DNA of 64,000 nt from contig JAGHZU010000002.1 of assembly GCA_017745235.1 (NCBI GenBank), forward strand, positions 264,756-328,755. Reading direction: 5' to 3'. Source of the stretch: Caulobacter sp. GTDB lineage: Bacteria > Pseudomonadota > Alphaproteobacteria > Caulobacterales > Caulobacteraceae. Position numbers and translations under genes: made by a program. The notes beneath the pieces are model-generated. The model saw only the letters and a program-made list of their open reading frames with translations. It was not told the origin of the DNA and did not search any database. Each line of letters opens with the position of its first letter. Within the stretch, counting starts at the first letter, position 1. Of this stretch, positions 28,475 to 37,798 are shown piece after piece.

Positions 28475-29830
28475 ATGACCCGTTCCCAGCCCCTCGAACG
28501 CAAGCGCCTGGCCCTGGCCGCCACGGTCCTGGGTTCGAGCCTGGCCTTCGTGGACGGCTCGGTGGTCAATGTCGCCCTGCCGGCCATGCGAACGGCGCTG
28601 AAGGCCGACGCCGCCCAGGTGCAGTGGATCGTCAACGCCTACCTGCTGCTGCTCGGCGCCCTGGTCCTAATCGGCGGGTCAGCGGGCGATCGTTTCGGCC
28701 GACGGCGCGTGTTCGTCAGCGGGATCGTGCTGTTTGCGGTCGCTTCCCTGGCCTGCGCCCTGGCCCCGGACGTGCGCTGGCTGATCGCCGCCCGCGCGGT
28801 CCAGGGAGTGGCGGCGGCCCTCGTCGTCCCCTCCAGCCTGGCCATCCTGGGCGCCACGTTCGACGACGCCGAGCGGGGCGGAGCCATCGGGGCTTGGGCC
28901 GGGTTCGGGGCCGTCACCACCGCGATCGGGCCGGTGCTGGGCGGCTGGCTGGTGGACCATGTCTCGTGGCGCGCCATCTTCCTGATCAACCTGCCCCTGG
29001 CCGCGGCCGCCGTCTGGCTGGCCCTGGCGGCGGTGCGCGAAAGCCGCGACCCCGACGTCACCCACCTGGACTGGGCCGGCGCGACGCTGGCGGCCCTGGG
29101 GCTGGGCGCGACCACCTGGGGCCTGACGGCGGCGGGCGCGCGCGGCTGGTCCAGCCCGGCGGTCTGGAGCGCCCTGGCCGCCGGCGCGGTCCTTCTGGCC
29201 GCCTTCGTCGCCAGCCAGGCGCGCGGCAGGCATCCGATGATGCCGCTGTCGCTCTACCGTTCACGCACCTTCAGCGGCGCCAACCTGCTGACCCTGGCGC
29301 TCTATTTCGGCCTGAACGGCGCGCTGTTCTTCCTGCCGTTCGAACTGATCGCCCGCCACGGCTATTCGGCCGCCAAGGCTGGCGCGACTCTCCTGCCGTT
29401 CTCGCTGGTCATGGGGACTCTTTCGGGCGTCGCAGGGAAGGCCGCCGACCGGTTCGGCGCGCGACCGCTGCTGACCCTGGGGCCGATCCTGGCCGGCGCC
29501 GGCTTCGCCTTGCTGGGCGCGCCATGGCTCGGCTCGGGCTACTGGACCGGGGTTCTGCCCGGGGTGCTGACCCTCGCCTTGGGCATGACGATCGCCGTCG
29601 CGCCCCTGACCAACACCGTGATGAGCGCCGTTCCGCCCACACATGCCGGCGTCGCCTCGGGGATCAACAACGCCGTGGCCCGCATCGCTGGCCTGCTGGC
29701 CGTGGCCGTGCTGGGCCTGGTCTATTTCGCGCCCGGCGCGGACCACTACGCCTGGGTGATGGGGATCAGCGCCGCCGCGGCCGTTGCGGCCGGGATCACC
29801 GGAGCCTTGACGATCGGGCGGCCTCGCTAG
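28475..29830 (+). CDS. DHA2-family MFS efflux transporter
   Basis: 451-residue transporter with about 14 helices. Features of the DHA2 (EmrB/QacA) group are the N-terminal SSLAFVDGSVVNVALPAM, QWIVNAYLLLLGALVLIGGSAGDRFGRRRVFV (motif A) and the GAWAGFGAVTTAIGPVLGGWLVD segment (motif C), which is characteristic of exporters. It is probably a drug/proton antiporter; the substrate is unknown. Its stop codon shares the palindrome CTAG with the stop of the convergent outer-membrane gene. Confidence 0.9.
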   Translation: MTRSQPLERKRLALAATVLGSSLAFVDGSVVNVALPAMRTALKADAAQVQWIVNAYLLLLGALVLIGGSAGDRFGRRRVFVSGIVLFAVASLACALAPDVRWLIAARAVQGVAAALVVPSSLAILGATFDDAERGGAIGAWAGFGAVTTAIGPVLGGWLVDHVSWRAIFLINLPLAAAAVWLALAAVRESRDPDVTHLDWAGATLAALGLGATTWGLTAAGARGWSSPAVWSALAAGAVLLAAFVASQARGRHPMMPLSLYRSRTFSGANLLTLALYFGLNGALFFLPFELIARHGYSAAKAGATLLPFSLVMGTLSGVAGKAADRFGARPLLTLGPILAGAGFALLGAPWLGSGYWTGVLPGVLTLALGMTIAVAPLTNTVMSAVPPTHAGVASGINNAVARIAGLLAVAVLGLVYFAPGADHYAWVMGISAAAAVAAGITGALTIGRPR

Positions 29831-30633
29831 AATCGCTTGGCCACGCCCACCACCAGTTCCAGGTCGGGGGTGTCGCTGTTGAGGCCGGCATAGGCCGAGA
29901 GATCCAGCTGCAGGTCGCGCACGGCGGGCGGCTGCCACGCCGCGGTCAGATCGAAGCTGGCCTGGGTCACGTGGCCGCCCGGATCGAGATCGCGATCGGC
30001 CCACAGCTCCGCGCCCAGAGACACGGGCCCGAACGACCGCCCGACCCCGATCGCGCCGCCAAAGCCCGCATGCCGACCCGAGCCGTCGGAGTCCGCTCGC
30101 GCATCGATCTGCGGCGACAGGCTCAGCGACCAGGCTCCGTTCAACGGCAGGGAAACCGGAACGACCACCCCGCCCTCCCACGCGCCGGAACCGATTCCAT
30201 CGGAACCGACCGGCGCGCTGACGAACGGTTGCACCGCCAGCGAGACGCCGTCGCCGCCGGGGTTTTTCAGCGACCATCGCACCGCCGCCGTCAGGTCGCC
30301 CACGCCGTCGGCCACAGAGGCTTGTCCCGAGGCGCGGTCCTTGGCGCGCACGTGCTCGTAGGCGTTCCAGGCCAGCTGGCCCTCGACCCGATCGGTCAAG
30401 CCCAGCCGCAGCTCCAATCCGCCATAGGTGACGTCGTCGACCGAAGCGCCGCCGCCCCGGCTGAAGGCCGCGTCGGCGACGCCCAGCTCGGCCTGGAAGC
30501 GGCCCCTGTCCATCACGCACGGCGGCGAGCCCTTGCCCGGCCGGTCGGCGCAGAAGTCGCGCGGCGCGTCCTGAGCCCGGGCCGCGCCGGCCAGAAGGAG
30601 AATGGAAAGGCCGGTGATCGTCGAAATCCGCAT
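29827..30633 (-). CDS. Outer-membrane barrel protein (phenol-MetA-degradation-like)
   Basis: 268-residue protein with a signal peptide (cleavage near ARA-QD), then a short Cys-containing start (CADRPGKGSPPCVMDRGRF) and repeated amphipathic strands (GGLELRLGLTDRVEGQLAWN, DGVSLAVQPFVSAPVG, GAWSLSLSPQIDARADSD). It ends in KRF with a terminal Phe. This matches barrels of the PF13557 (MetA pathway of phenol degradation) type, which are thought to be solute channels. The two Cys near the N-terminus could form a disulfide. It converges with the MFS exporter, but the partnership is not established. Confidence 0.75.
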   Translation of the reverse strand: MRISTITGLSILLLAGAARAQDAPRDFCADRPGKGSPPCVMDRGRFQAELGVADAAFSRGGGASVDDVTYGGLELRLGLTDRVEGQLAWNAYEHVRAKDRASGQASVADGVGDLTAAVRWSLKNPGGDGVSLAVQPFVSAPVGSDGIGSGAWEGGVVVPVSLPLNGAWSLSLSPQIDARADSDGSGRHAGFGGAIGVGRSFGPVSLGAELWADRDLDPGGHVTQASFDLTAAWQPPAVRDLQLDLSAYAGLNSDTPDLELVVGVAKRF

Positions 30634-30655
30634 GCCGTCCTCTCCCGTTTCGTTC

Positions 30656-31783
30656 TCAGAGGCTTTCGTAGGCCGCCCGGATCAGCCGCACGGCGCGGGG
30701 ATCGCCGATCAGCTCGCTGCCCTGCTTGTTCATCACATAGGCCCCCGACACGCCCGTGGCGGGGTCGGCGAAGGCGCACGAACCACCCCAGCCGCTATGG
30801 CCGAAGGCGTCGGGCGTGGGGCCGTAGAAGAAGTTGGGCTCGTTGCGCATGAAGCCCGCCCCCCAGCTGATCACATAAGGCAGGACCAGATCCTGCCCGA
30901 CGATCCGCTGGGCCCGCGCAGCCTCCATGGTCGCCGGCGACAGCACCTCGACGCCATCCAGCTCGCCCCCGCTGGCCAGGGCGCCCATCAGCCGCGCCAG
31001 GGCCGGCGCGGTGGCGTGACCGTTGGCGCTGGGGATCTCGACCCGCCGCCATTCGGCCGTGCCGCGTCCGCCCGGCGCGGCCCACTTGGTCATGAAGGCG
31101 GCCTTCACCGCGTCGTTGATCGCTCCGAACTTCGGCAGGGCGGTCGGGCGCATCAGCTCGGCGCAGCGAGCATGCTCGCTGTCGGGCAGGCCGATCCAGA
31201 GGTCCAGGCCCAGCGGCCCGGCCAGATCCTCGCGCAGGGCCGTTCCCATGGTGCGGCCATCCACGCGACGGAAGATTTCACCGGCCGTGAAGCCGAAGGT
31301 GATGGGATGGTAGCCGCTGGCCGTTCCCACCGGCCACAGCGGAGCCATCGCGGCCAGCTTGGCGGTCGTGGCCTGCCAATCGAACCAGATGGCCGGGTCG
31401 GTCTCGTCCAGGAAACCGGCCAGGCCGTCCTGGTGCGACATCACCTGGCCCACCGTCACATCCTGCTTCCCGGCCTGGGCGAACTCAGGCCAGACAGAGG
31501 CCACGGTCTGGTCGTAGGACAGCCGCCCCTGGTCCACCAGGCGGGCGATGAGCAGGGCCGCCACGGCCTTGGTGGTCGAGAACAGGGGCGTCAGCGTGTC
31601 GGGGCCGAAGGCGACCTCGTGCTTGCGATCGGCGAACCCGCCCATCAGGTCGACCACCACCTCGCCGCCGATCGCCAGCGAGAACCGCGCCCCCAGCTCG
31701 CCGCCGTTCTCGAAATTGGCCTCTAAGGCCTCGCGCACGGGGGAGAAGCGGTCGGGGCAGAAGCCGGTGATTTCGACGGTCAT
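30656..31783 (-). CDS. Serine hydrolase, class C beta-lactamase-like (EstB type)
   Basis: 375-residue enzyme of the beta-lactamase/penicillin-binding-protein-like group. The nucleophile motif STTK is at residues 69-72; the Tyr motif is GYHPITFG and the KTG-equivalent is FGHSGWGGS (HSG). There is no signal peptide, which argues for a cytoplasmic esterase rather than a beta-lactamase. Family members hydrolyse short-chain esters or modify lactones. Its stop is 23 bases from the start of the next leftward gene, the outer-membrane barrel, so cotranscription is possible. Confidence 0.87.
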   Translation of the reverse strand: MTVEITGFCPDRFSPVREALEANFENGGELGARFSLAIGGEVVVDLMGGFADRKHEVAFGPDTLTPLFSTTKAVAALLIARLVDQGRLSYDQTVASVWPEFAQAGKQDVTVGQVMSHQDGLAGFLDETDPAIWFDWQATTAKLAAMAPLWPVGTASGYHPITFGFTAGEIFRRVDGRTMGTALREDLAGPLGLDLWIGLPDSEHARCAELMRPTALPKFGAINDAVKAAFMTKWAAPGGRGTAEWRRVEIPSANGHATAPALARLMGALASGGELDGVEVLSPATMEAARAQRIVGQDLVLPYVISWGAGFMRNEPNFFYGPTPDAFGHSGWGGSCAFADPATGVSGAYVMNKQGSELIGDPRAVRLIRAAYESL

Positions 31784-31793
31784 GGAACGCTCC

Positions 31794-32654
31794 CTAGGCC
31801 AGACGCTCGATGCGGACGCTGGGCGAGGTCTGCTTGATGCGGGCGGCCATGCCCACGATCGGCAGTTCGGGGGCGTTCCAGATGTTGGCGGCGGTCACTG
31901 TCTCGGCCACGCCGCCGACGGCGCGGGCCAGGCCGTACGAAATGGTCTGCCCTTCCAGGATCGAGGCCGCGTAAAGGGCCGTCAACAGGTCGCCGGTCCC
32001 GCTGGGCGAGCGTTCGGCCTTGGCGTGGGCGGCCAGCCAGGCCTCCTTGCGATCGACATAGACCACGCCGATCTCGGCCCCGCGCTGTACGGACGACACC
32101 AGGGTCGGCTTGTTCAGGAGGCGTCCAGCGCGCACCGCCGCGTGCGGATCGCGCGAATCCGCGCCGGTCAGGCGCTGCAGTTCCCAGGCGTTGCAGGCCA
32201 CGACGTCGGCGCGCGGGATCAGGTCGCTGGCGATCGCCTCGGCCACCTCGGCCGGAACGTAGAGCCCCTTGCCGGCGTCGCCCATGGTGGGATCGATGAC
32301 CACGGTCGGCCTGCGGGCGGCGCCCCCTTGCGGCGGGTTGTGCCGGGGCGCGGCGCGGACGGCGTCAATGGTCCGGGCCGCGGCGCGCACCTGGGCCGCG
32401 CTGGCGAAATAGCCGGTGATCACCACGTCGGTCAGCGCGAACAGGCCGTTGGCCTCGATGCCGTCCAACATGCCCTCGACCACCTCGATCGGCGCGGGCG
32501 CGCCGCCGGGGATGCCCCAGCCCGGGTGGCGGCCATACAGCACGGTCGGCACGACCATCGAGTCGATACGGAACTGCACCAGGGCGGCGGCCTGGGCCGA
32601 CGCGCCGACCTGGCTGCCGGCGACGTGGCTGGAAATGATCAGAGCGAGCGGCAT
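31794..32654 (-). CDS. pdxY: Pyridoxal kinase
   Basis: 286-residue ribokinase-fold enzyme phosphorylating pyridoxal to pyridoxal-5'-phosphate in the salvage pathway. It opens with LALIISSHVAGSQVGASAQ, has LYGRHPGWG, and DPTMGDAGKGLYV ahead of NAWELQRLTG. The ATP/anion hole is SGTGDLLTALYAA, whose Asp is the catalytic base. The size matches PdxY/PdxK. It is followed, 10 bases downstream, by the serine hydrolase gene on the same strand. Confidence 0.9.
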   Translation of the reverse strand: MPLALIISSHVAGSQVGASAQAAALVQFRIDSMVVPTVLYGRHPGWGIPGGAPAPIEVVEGMLDGIEANGLFALTDVVITGYFASAAQVRAAARTIDAVRAAPRHNPPQGGAARRPTVVIDPTMGDAGKGLYVPAEVAEAIASDLIPRADVVACNAWELQRLTGADSRDPHAAVRAGRLLNKPTLVSSVQRGAEIGVVYVDRKEAWLAAHAKAERSPSGTGDLLTALYAASILEGQTISYGLARAVGGVAETVTAANIWNAPELPIVGMAARIKQTSPSVRIERLA

Positions 32655-32773
32655 GACTAGCGGCTTAGCGGAGCATTGCGGACTTGAATAGGGCAAGCGG
32701 GGCCATGAACACCGAACTCCTCGCGCAACGTCGGCGTCTCCTTGTCCGAGCATCCCAACCCTTACTCAACCGC

Positions 32774-32813
32774 AAAACAAAAAGGGCCCGCCGCGTTTCC
32801 GCGACGGGCCCTT
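32774..32813 (-). terminator. Rho-independent terminator of ahcY
   Basis: On the minus strand AAGGGCCCG, mismatch, CGCG, loop GAAA, CGCG, mismatch, CGGGCCCTT is followed by TTTTTGTTTT. Stem arms are 32782-32795 and 32800-32813; the T-tract is at 32774-32783. It lies 24 bases after the ahcY stop. This is the most canonical terminator in the window. Confidence 0.88.
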
Positions 32814-32836
32814 CGGGCTGGCGGTGAAGCCTGGCC

Positions 32837-34228
32837 TTAGTAGCGGTAGTGGTCCGGCTTGAACGGGCCGGCTTCCGGCACGCCAATGTAGTCGGCCTGT
32901 TCCTTGTTCAGCTTCGAGAGCTTGGCGCCCAGCTTGGCCAGGTGGAGGAAGGCGACCTTCTCGTCCAGGTGCTTGGGCAGGGTGTAGACTTCGTTCTTGT
33001 ACGCGCCCTTGTTGGTCCACAGCTCGATCTGGGCCAGGGTCTGGTTGGTGAACGAGGCCGACATCACGAACGAGGGGTGGCCCGTGGCGTTGCCCAGGTT
33101 CACCAGGCGGCCTTCCGACAGCAGGATGATCTTCTTGCCGTCCGGGAATTCCACGTGGTGGACCTGCGGCTTGATTTCATCCCACTTGAAGTTCTTCAGG
33201 CCGGCGACCTGAATTTCAGAGTCGAAGTGGCCGATGTTGCAGACGATGGCGTTGTTCTTCATCCGGCGCATGTGGTCGACGGTGATGACGTCCTTGTTGC
33301 CGGTCGCCGTCACGTAGATGTCGGCCTTGTCGGCGACGTCGTCCAGGGTCTGGACCTCATAGCCTTCCATCGCCGCCTGCAGGGCGCAGATCGGGTCGAT
33401 CTCGGTGACGATCACGCGGGCGCCGCCCTGGCGCAGCGAAGCGGCCGAGCCCTTGCCCACGTCGCCGTAGCCGCAGACCACCGCGACCTTGCCCGACAGC
33501 ATCACGTCGGTGCCGCGGCGGATGGCGTCGACCAGCGATTCACGGCAGCCGTACAGGTTGTCGAACTTCGACTTGGTGACGCTGTCGTTGACGTTGATGG
33601 CCGGGAAGGGCAGTTCGCCCTTGGCGGCCATCTGATACAGGCGGTGCACGCCCGTGGTGGTTTCTTCCGACACCCCGCCGATGGCGTCGCGGATGGCCGA
33701 GTAGAAGCCCGGCTTTTCGGCCAGGTAGCGCTTCATGACGGTGAAGAGGGCTTCTTCTTCCTCGTTCTGCGGATTGTTGAGGATCGAGGGATCCTTCTCG
33801 GCCTTCGGGCCCAGCACGCAGAGCAGGGTGGCGTCGCCGCCGTCGTCCAGGATCAGGTTCGGGTAGCCGCCGTCGTGCCACTCGAAGATCTTGTGGGCGT
33901 ATTCCCAGTACTCCACCAGGTTCTCACCCTTGAAGGCGAAGACCGGGATGCCGGCGGCGGCGATGGCGGCCGCGGCGTGGTCCTGGGTCGAGAAGATGTT
34001 GCACGAAGCCCAGCGCACTTCGGCGCCCAGGGCGACCAGGGTCTCGATGAGGACGCCGGTCTGAATGGTCATGTGCAGGCTGCCGGCGATGCGGGCGCCC
34101 TTCAGGATCTGCTGCGGACCGTACTCGGCGCGCGTGGCCATCAGGCCCGGCATTTCGGTCTCGGCGATGGCGAGTTCCTTGCGGCCGAAATCGGCGAGCG
34201 AGATGTCCTTGACGATGTAGTCGGCCAC
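32837..34228 (-). CDS. ahcY: S-adenosylhomocysteine hydrolase
   Basis: 463-residue NAD-dependent enzyme that splits S-adenosylhomocysteine into adenosine and homocysteine, relieving product inhibition of methyltransferases. The substrate part has [21 protein letters not shown] and [11 protein letters not shown]; the NAD-binding fold has [17 protein letters not shown]. The C-terminal FKPDHYRY supplies the conserved Lys/Tyr that contact the neighbouring subunit. The length with an inserted loop is normal for alphaproteobacterial forms. The 83 bases upstream contain a 16-bp palindrome that may be its operator. Confidence 0.97.
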   Translation of the reverse strand: MADYIVKDISLADFGRKELAIAETEMPGLMATRAEYGPQQILKGARIAGSLHMTIQTGVLIETLVALGAEVRWASCNIFSTQDHAAAAIAAAGIPVFAFKGENLVEYWEYAHKIFEWHDGGYPNLILDDGGDATLLCVLGPKAEKDPSILNNPQNEEEEALFTVMKRYLAEKPGFYSAIRDAIGGVSEETTTGVHRLYQMAAKGELPFPAINVNDSVTKSKFDNLYGCRESLVDAIRRGTDVMLSGKVAVVCGYGDVGKGSAASLRQGGARVIVTEIDPICALQAAMEGYEVQTLDDVADKADIYVTATGNKDVITVDHMRRMKNNAIVCNIGHFDSEIQVAGLKNFKWDEIKPQVHHVEFPDGKKIILLSEGRLVNLGNATGHPSFVMSASFTNQTLAQIELWTNKGAYKNEVYTLPKHLDEKVAFLHLAKLGAKLSKLNKEQADYIGVPEAGPFKPDHYRY

Positions 34229-34299
34229 GGTCGGCTCCTGCGGTCGGGGGGTGTCTTGGGCGGTCTATACCGCGCCCCGCCGCTTCTCGCAATTAAGGC

Positions 34300-34315
34300 A
34301 TAAGGATTTCTTTAT
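34300..34315. promoter_or_regulatory. SahR-like operator upstream of ahcY
   Basis: ATAAGGA-TT-TCTTTAT is a 16-bp inverted repeat with one mismatch, 72 bp upstream of the ahcY start and overlapping the stop codon of the upstream CYTH-CHAD gene. The ArsR-family regulator SahR controls SAH/methionine genes in Proteobacteria, and the alphaproteobacterial motif as I remember it has the ATAAAGA..TCTTTAT form. No regulator gene is present here. Confidence 0.5.
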
Positions 34316-35823
34316 ATGCCTTGCCAGAACCGCTTGGCCTCGGCGAAGGCGTCATGGGCGGCCTGGGCCTCGTCCAGCAGGCCGGCCTCGTGCTCGGCGA
34401 AGCCGGCGGTCAGGGCGCCGGCGGCGAAGGCGGCCTTGGGATCCTCGCACGAAAGGGACACCGATCGCGCCAGGGCTTCGCGCGCGGCCAGGTCGTTGAG
34501 CGCCCCCAGGGCGTCCTGAAGGCGCGAGATCGCCTCGCCGAAGGCCTCGACGCGCTTGGGATGATCGGGGAACAGCGGCGCCAAGTCCTGGGCGGCGTAG
34601 CGCAGGACCTTGCCCCGGATGCGCAGACGGTGGCGCTCGAACGGCTCCAGCCGGGCCAGATGCCGTCCGCCCTTGCGCAGCTTGCGTCGCTGCTTGTCGA
34701 GGAAGCGGGCCGCGAAGGCCCCGGCCGGGCGTTCGCGGTCCTTGGCCAGGCTCGCGTCCGTCGTCCAGGTCCCCGCCTCCAGCCAGGCGGCGGCTTCCAG
34801 GGCCAGGGCGCGATAGCGAGAGGTCTCAACCGCCGCCAGCGCCTTGGCGTAGGCGGCGGTCTGGGCCTCCAGCAGGGCCCGCCCGAACGCCGCCAGCGCC
34901 TCGGCGTCTTCCGGCGCGGCCGCCTCCGCCTCGGCGGCCGGGCGCCAGACGTCGGCGATGAAGACGTCCAGCTCGCGGGCCGGCCCCAGGGTGTTCGCCA
35001 GCCACTTCAACTCGGCCTTCACATGGCGGGCGTCGGGCGCGCTGGCCAGGGGCTTGAAGATCTTCAGCAGGGCGCGGAACCGGCGGGCCGCCACCCGCAG
35101 CCTGTGCAGCCGCTCGGGGCCGGGTCGTTCGGCCAGGGCCTCGGCGGCCGCGCAAAGCCGGTCCAGCGCCTCCCGGCCCAGGGCCTGCAAGGCCTGGGCG
35201 GTGGAGGCGCCGGCCTCGAAGGTCGGTCCCGAACGCTGGCGGTCCTCCTCGCCGCGGGCCAGCGCGTAGCCGCGCTCGGCCTTGCTGACCAGCGACAGGC
35301 GCAAGGGCGCGTGGGCGGCCAGATCGCGGGCCAGGTCGAACAGCACGCGTGGCGCGCCGGCCTTGAGCTCCAGCTCCAGTTCGCTGACGGGCGCGCGGCG
35401 GTCGTCGGCCCGCAGTTCGCCCTGGTCGAGGGCGGCCTCGATCACCGCCCCGTCCCGCTCGATCAGGCGTACGGTGCGGCGCACGTTCGTGGCGAAGACC
35501 GGAGCCAGGGCGTCGCCGTTGATGACCTGGGCGGCCGGGGTCCGGGCCAGCAGCTCGCGGTCGGGCTCCGGCCCCTCGACCGTGCTTTCCCATTCGCCCC
35601 GCGCGAACACGCCGCCGGCCGAAGCCGACTTCAGGGTCTGCTTGCGGCCGTTCTCGCCGTCGCGGATGCGCAGGCCGAAACCGGCGCGGCGCAGGGCGTG
35701 GTCGGGGGTATCGAAATAGATGGCGTCGAGCTGTCGAACCGCCTCCCGGCCCGCCAGACGGGCCAGGACATCGTTCGAAGCCTCCGGGGCGATCAGGAAC
35801 TTCAGCTCGATTTCGTGGTCCAT
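34312..35823 (-). CDS. CYTH and CHAD domain protein
   Basis: 503-residue protein with an N-terminal CYTH (triphosphate tunnel metalloenzyme) domain, about residues 1-205, starting MDHEIELKF (ExExK metal-triphosphate motif), and a C-terminal CHAD helical domain (about 215-500) with many conserved His/Arg/Lys, e.g. LHRLRVAARRFRALLKIF and HRLRIRGKVLRYAAQD. CYTH-CHAD proteins bind or hydrolyse triphosphates such as inorganic tripolyphosphate, and CHAD domains bind polyphosphate. ATG 35823 gives the proper motif at the N-terminus. It lies just upstream of ahcY on the same strand; a common role is not evident. Confidence 0.88.
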   Translation of the reverse strand: MDHEIELKFLIAPEASNDVLARLAGREAVRQLDAIYFDTPDHALRRAGFGLRIRDGENGRKQTLKSASAGGVFARGEWESTVEGPEPDRELLARTPAAQVINGDALAPVFATNVRRTVRLIERDGAVIEAALDQGELRADDRRAPVSELELELKAGAPRVLFDLARDLAAHAPLRLSLVSKAERGYALARGEEDRQRSGPTFEAGASTAQALQALGREALDRLCAAAEALAERPGPERLHRLRVAARRFRALLKIFKPLASAPDARHVKAELKWLANTLGPARELDVFIADVWRPAAEAEAAAPEDAEALAAFGRALLEAQTAAYAKALAAVETSRYRALALEAAAWLEAGTWTTDASLAKDRERPAGAFAARFLDKQRRKLRKGGRHLARLEPFERHRLRIRGKVLRYAAQDLAPLFPDHPKRVEAFGEAISRLQDALGALNDLAAREALARSVSLSCEDPKAAFAAGALTAGFAEHEAGLLDEAQAAHDAFAEAKRFWQGI

Positions 35824-35956
35824 CTGAAGACTATAACCAGCCAGGAAGGCTTTGGCTCCCTCACGCAAGCCATGGGGGTATGCAAGGCGCGAACCCTTGC
35901 GCCACTCACGTTCGGCGTGCTTGCCAATCGTTGTGCCGGAGTCCACATCTCCCGCC

Positions 35957-36979
35957 ATGACGCAGATCAATTCCGCACAGCCCCGCCACGACTGGACGCT
36001 TCCCGAGGTGGAGGCCCTGTTCGACCTGCCGTTCATGGAACTGGTCTTCCAGGCCGCCACCGTGCACCGGGCCTGGTTCGACCCGTCGGAGATGCAGATC
36101 TCGCAGCTGCTGTCGGTCAAGACCGGCGGCTGCGCCGAGAACTGCGGCTATTGCAGCCAGAGCGCCCACTTCAAGACCGGCCTGAAGGCCGAAAAGCTGA
36201 TGGAGCCGGCCGTGGTGATCGCCAAGGCCAAGGCCGCCCGCGACGGCGGCGCCCAGCGCTTCTGCATGGGCGCGGCCTGGCGCGAACTGAAGGACCGCGA
36301 CCTGCCCAAGCTCGCCGAGATGATCGGCGGAGTGAAGGCGTTGGGCATGGAGACCTGCGCGACCCTGGGCATGCTGACGGCCGAACAGGCCCAGCAACTG
36401 AAGGACGCAGGCCTGGACTATTACAACCACAACCTCGACACCGGCCCCGACTACTACGCCGACGTGGTGACCACCCGCACCTACCAGGAGCGCCTGGACA
36501 CCCTGGCCCACGTCCGCGACGCGGGCATGAGCACCTGCTGCGGCGGCATCGTGGGCATGGGCGAGATGCGCCGCGATCGCGCCGGCCTGCTGCATCAGCT
36601 GGCCACCCTGCCGGCCCACCCCGACAGCCTGCCGATCAACGGCCTGGTGCCGATCAGCGGCACCCCGCTGGGCGACCAGATCCTGGCCGACGACGCCAAG
36701 GCCATCGATTCCATCGAGTTCGTGCGCACGATCGCGGTGGCCCGCATCGTCTGCCCCAAGGCGATGGTGCGCCTGTCGGCCGGCCGTGAAGGCATGAGCC
36801 GCGACCTGCAGGCCCTGTGCTTCATGGCCGGCGCCAACTCGATCTTCGTCGGCGGCAAGCTGCTGACCACGCCCCTGCCCGGCCAGGACGAGGACAGCCG
36901 CCTGTTCCAGGACCTGGACCTGCGTCCGATGGCCATGACCAAGGCCGTGCTCGCACCCGAAACCGTGGCGGCGGAATAG
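35957..36979 (+). CDS. bioB: Biotin synthase
   Basis: 340-residue radical-SAM enzyme converting dethiobiotin to biotin. The [4Fe-4S] motif C59-x3-C63-x2-C66 is in [27 protein letters not shown] and the AS/Arg residues for the second cluster follow. The C-terminal [30 protein letters not shown] tail is family-typical. ATG 35957 is the first start of the family N-terminus; the 133 bases before it contain its promoter but no recognisable BirA-type operator. No other bio genes are in the window. Confidence 0.96.
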   Translation: MTQINSAQPRHDWTLPEVEALFDLPFMELVFQAATVHRAWFDPSEMQISQLLSVKTGGCAENCGYCSQSAHFKTGLKAEKLMEPAVVIAKAKAARDGGAQRFCMGAAWRELKDRDLPKLAEMIGGVKALGMETCATLGMLTAEQAQQLKDAGLDYYNHNLDTGPDYYADVVTTRTYQERLDTLAHVRDAGMSTCCGGIVGMGEMRRDRAGLLHQLATLPAHPDSLPINGLVPISGTPLGDQILADDAKAIDSIEFVRTIAVARIVCPKAMVRLSAGREGMSRDLQALCFMAGANSIFVGGKLLTTPLPGQDEDSRLFQDLDLRPMAMTKAVLAPETVAAE

Positions 36980-37009
36980 GGGGCAACCCCTCTTTCGTTT
37001 CAGGGAAAG

Positions 37010-37037
37010 CGTCCGCCTCCTCCAACGGGGGCGGACG
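37010..37037. terminator. Bidirectional hairpin terminator between bioB and HPr
   Basis: CGTCCGCCTCC (37010-37020), loop TCCAAC, GGGGGCGGACG (37027-37037), an 11-bp stem with one T-G wobble. It lies between the convergent bioB and ptsH genes; it ends eight bases before the HPr stop. Confidence 0.65.
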
Positions 37038-37044
37038 AACGGTC

Positions 37045-37323
37045 CTACCGTTCCTCGTCGAAGCGGTTGGCGACCAGCTCGACCAGGGCCTCGACGGCGG
37101 CGTCGGCCTCAGGTCCCTCGGCGGCGATGTCGATGGTGGAGCCGATGCCGGCGGCCAGCATCATCAGGCCCATGATCGAGCGAGCGTCCACGCTGGAGCC
37201 GTCGCGCGCGACCGTCACCTCGGCGTCGAACCCCGAGGCCAGCTTGACGAACTTGGCCGAGGCGCGGGCGTGCAGCCCCCGCTCGTTGACGATCTCGACC
37301 GTGCGCGCCGCCATGCGACTCAT
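37045..37323 (-). CDS. ptsH: HPr family phosphocarrier protein
   Basis: 92-residue cytoplasmic PTS phosphocarrier. It carries the phosphorylated His18 in ERGLHARASAKF and the regulatory Ser49 in DARSIMGLMML, the target of the HPr kinase encoded upstream. ATG 37323 overlaps the EIIA stop (ATGA), indicating translational coupling; ATG 37314 is the alternative. No sugar-specific IIB/IIC gene accompanies it, so it is likely part of a regulatory PTS relay of the alphaproteobacterial type, feeding on EI-Ntr encoded elsewhere. Confidence 0.93.
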   Translation of the reverse strand: MSRMAARTVEIVNERGLHARASAKFVKLASGFDAEVTVARDGSSVDARSIMGLMMLAAGIGSTIDIAAEGPEADAAVEALVELVANRFDEER

Positions 37324-37724
37324 TTTTCTCCCGCCAGCACGTAGGAGGCCACGGAGATATACTTGCGTCCAGCCTCCTGGGCGTGGGCGACGCATGTCTG
37401 CAGGGTCTCGCGCTGGCGCACGCTGGCCAGCTTGATCAGCATGGGCAGGTTCAGCCCGGCGATCACCTCGGCCTTGGTCTGCTCCATCACCGAAATGGCC
37501 AGGTTCGACGGCGTGCCGCCGAACATGTCGGTCAGCAGAATCACCCCGCCGCCGTCGTCGACGCCGGCGCACGCCTTCAGGATGTCGGCCCGGCGACGCT
37601 CCATGTCGTCCTCTGGACCGATGCAGATGGCCACGACCGCGCTCTGCGGCCCGACCACATGCTCCATGGCGGAGACAAACTCTTCCGCCAGACGCCCGTG
37701 TGTAACGATCACGAGCCCGATCAT
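37320..37724 (-). CDS. PTS EIIA, mannose family (regulatory)
   Basis: 134-residue EIIA-Man-type protein. The phosphorylated His is His9 in MIGLVIVTHGRLAEEF; the C-terminal half has VILLTDMFGGTPSNLAI, the conserved dimerisation/active-site segment. It would accept phosphate from HPr. In alphaproteobacteria this EIIA appears without sugar permease subunits and is linked to control of metabolism and ChvGI. It is 74 bases downstream of hprK and overlaps ptsH by four bases. Confidence 0.93.
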   Translation of the reverse strand: MIGLVIVTHGRLAEEFVSAMEHVVGPQSAVVAICIGPEDDMERRRADILKACAGVDDGGGVILLTDMFGGTPSNLAISVMEQTKAEVIAGLNLPMLIKLASVRQRETLQTCVAHAQEAGRKYISVASYVLAGEK

Positions 37725-37798
37725 GTCTGACTTCTCAAACGGGATCCCCTAACCCGTGGCGGCAGGGAGGCGCCGCGCGGGTGGTCTTGATACGCTTG

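Noticed and set aside
34229..34299. SAM-II or SAH riboswitch before ahcY
   Set aside because: The 70-base leader has no matching conserved core or pseudoknot arms; the palindrome further up explains control more simply.
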